Below, one piece after another: positions 6,340 through 6,564 of a DNA stretch of 6,564 nt. The notes under the pieces were generated by a model. The model was not told the DNA's origin and searched no databases. It saw only the letters and a list, made by a program, of their open reading frames with translations. A program made the position numbers and the translations under genes. Positions within the stretch are counted from its first letter, which is position 1, and each line of letters starts with the position of its first letter. The stretch is taken from assembly GCA_964533645.1 (NCBI GenBank), contig CAZHMQ010000111.1:1-6564 (forward strand), read 5' to 3'. The DNA comes from JABDBK01 sp964533645. GTDB taxonomy: Bacteria > Pseudomonadota > Gammaproteobacteria > DSM-16500.

Positions 6340-6358
6340 CTGCGACGAGCCGTCGCAG
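6340..6358. repeat. Hairpin 1 of the right-end family
   Basis: CTGCGACG-AGC-CGTCGCAG is a perfect 8-bp stem with a 3-nt loop, followed by TTTT, so it could also end plus-strand transcripts. Confidence 0.8.
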
Positions 6359-6380
6359 TTTTGATCGTTTATTAGATGAC

Positions 6381-6409
6381 CAAAACTGTCAGCACTGCTG
6401 ACAGTTTTG
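6381..6409. repeat. Hairpin 2 of the right-end family
   Basis: The core CTGTCAGC-ACT-GCTGACAG (6386-6404) is extended by CAAAA and TTTTG to a perfect 13-bp stem with a 3-nt loop. With A's on the left arm and T's on the right it resembles a two-way terminator. Confidence 0.85.
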
Positions 6410-6475
6410 TAAGTGTGCTGAATTTTATATCTAGCTATTTGCGATTGAGTGTAAAATACACAGAGCTTCATTTGA

Positions 6476-6502
6476 AAATCTCCAACAGCTTGTTGGAGAT
6501 TT
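6476..6502. repeat. Hairpin 3 of the right-end family
   Basis: The core CTCCAACA-GCT-TGTTGGAG (6480-6498) is extended by AAAT/ATTT to a perfect 12-bp stem with a 3-nt loop. Confidence 0.85.
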
Positions 6503-6512
6503 GGTTATAAAT

Positions 6513-6535
6513 TTCTGCAACGATGCGTTGCAGAA
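6513..6535. repeat. Hairpin 4 of the right-end family
   Basis: The core CTGCAACG-ATG-CGTTGCAG (6515-6533) is extended by TT/AA to a perfect 10-bp stem with a 3-nt loop. It is a near copy of hairpin 1, with the one differing stem pair changed on both arms (G-C to A-T). Confidence 0.85.
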
Positions 6536-6564
6536 TTAATAATCGCCATTAGCTGGGCTAAAAG

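Larger units (their letters stand above)
5887..6564. other. Right-end non-coding region
   Basis: These 678 bp have no intact gene. In order they hold the upstream signals of the minus-strand glycine-zipper gene (to about 5955), about 140 bp in which I see nothing, a decayed ISAs1-type transposase fragment (about 6097-6238), a further gap that includes an eight-base T run after 6310, and a cluster of hairpins from 6340 to the end. The cluster may continue past the window. Confidence 0.65.

Noticed and set aside
6340..6535. CRISPR array
   Set aside because: The repeats are not identical direct repeats, spacing is irregular, there are no uniform spacers and no cas genes; only hairpin shape is shared.

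Overview
This is an AT-rich bacterial chromosomal window. Its centrepiece is a complete two-gene non-homologous end-joining (NHEJ) system: a Ku homologue on the minus strand and a three-domain LigD on the plus strand, read away from a shared 132-bp control region. The gene set (DUF1328 protein, DUF6496-type basic peptide, glycine-zipper 17-kDa-antigen-like envelope protein, a FAD oxidoreductase fragment) together with low GC suggests a gammaproteobacterium, perhaps in or near the Legionellales. That placement comes from protein resemblance recalled from memory, not from a search.

Layout. Bases 2-151 are the end of a DUF1328 membrane peptide gene, followed by a clear rho-independent terminator. 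Bases 267-1091 carry three minus-strand genes, probably one transcript: an 86-codon FAD-oxidoreductase remnant, a 112-aa four-helix membrane protein built from two copies of a 57-residue unit, and a 59-aa DUF6496-type basic peptide. Bases 1092-1377 hold a strong hairpin, a start-less minus-strand reading frame that looks protein-like, and an extended -10 promoter for a 66-aa single-helix membrane protein (1378-1578). That gene converges with ku (1592-2458) at a distance of only 13 bp. ku and ligD (2591-5002) diverge, and their intergenic region has three GATTCA boxes spaced 21 and 20 bp apart. A terminator at 5189-5228 closes ligD. A glycine-zipper envelope protein (5233-5886, minus strand) follows.

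The last 678 bp have no intact gene. They contain a frameshifted remnant of an ISAs1-family transposase (about 6097-6238) and then four perfect hairpins within 200 bp. All four share one architecture, an 8-bp core stem beginning CT and ending AG with a 3-nt loop. Their sequences differ by compensated changes that preserve pairing.

Functionally, Ku binds double-strand ends and recruits LigD, which trims 3' ends (PE), fills or extends them (POL) and seals them (LIG). All the key residues I could check are present, so the pathway looks intact. The small stress-type peptides nearby fit a stationary-phase or stress-survival neighbourhood, but that is inference. The best candidates for something undescribed are the covarying hairpin family at the right end, the duplicated His-Gly membrane protein, and the helically phased boxes between ku and ligD.
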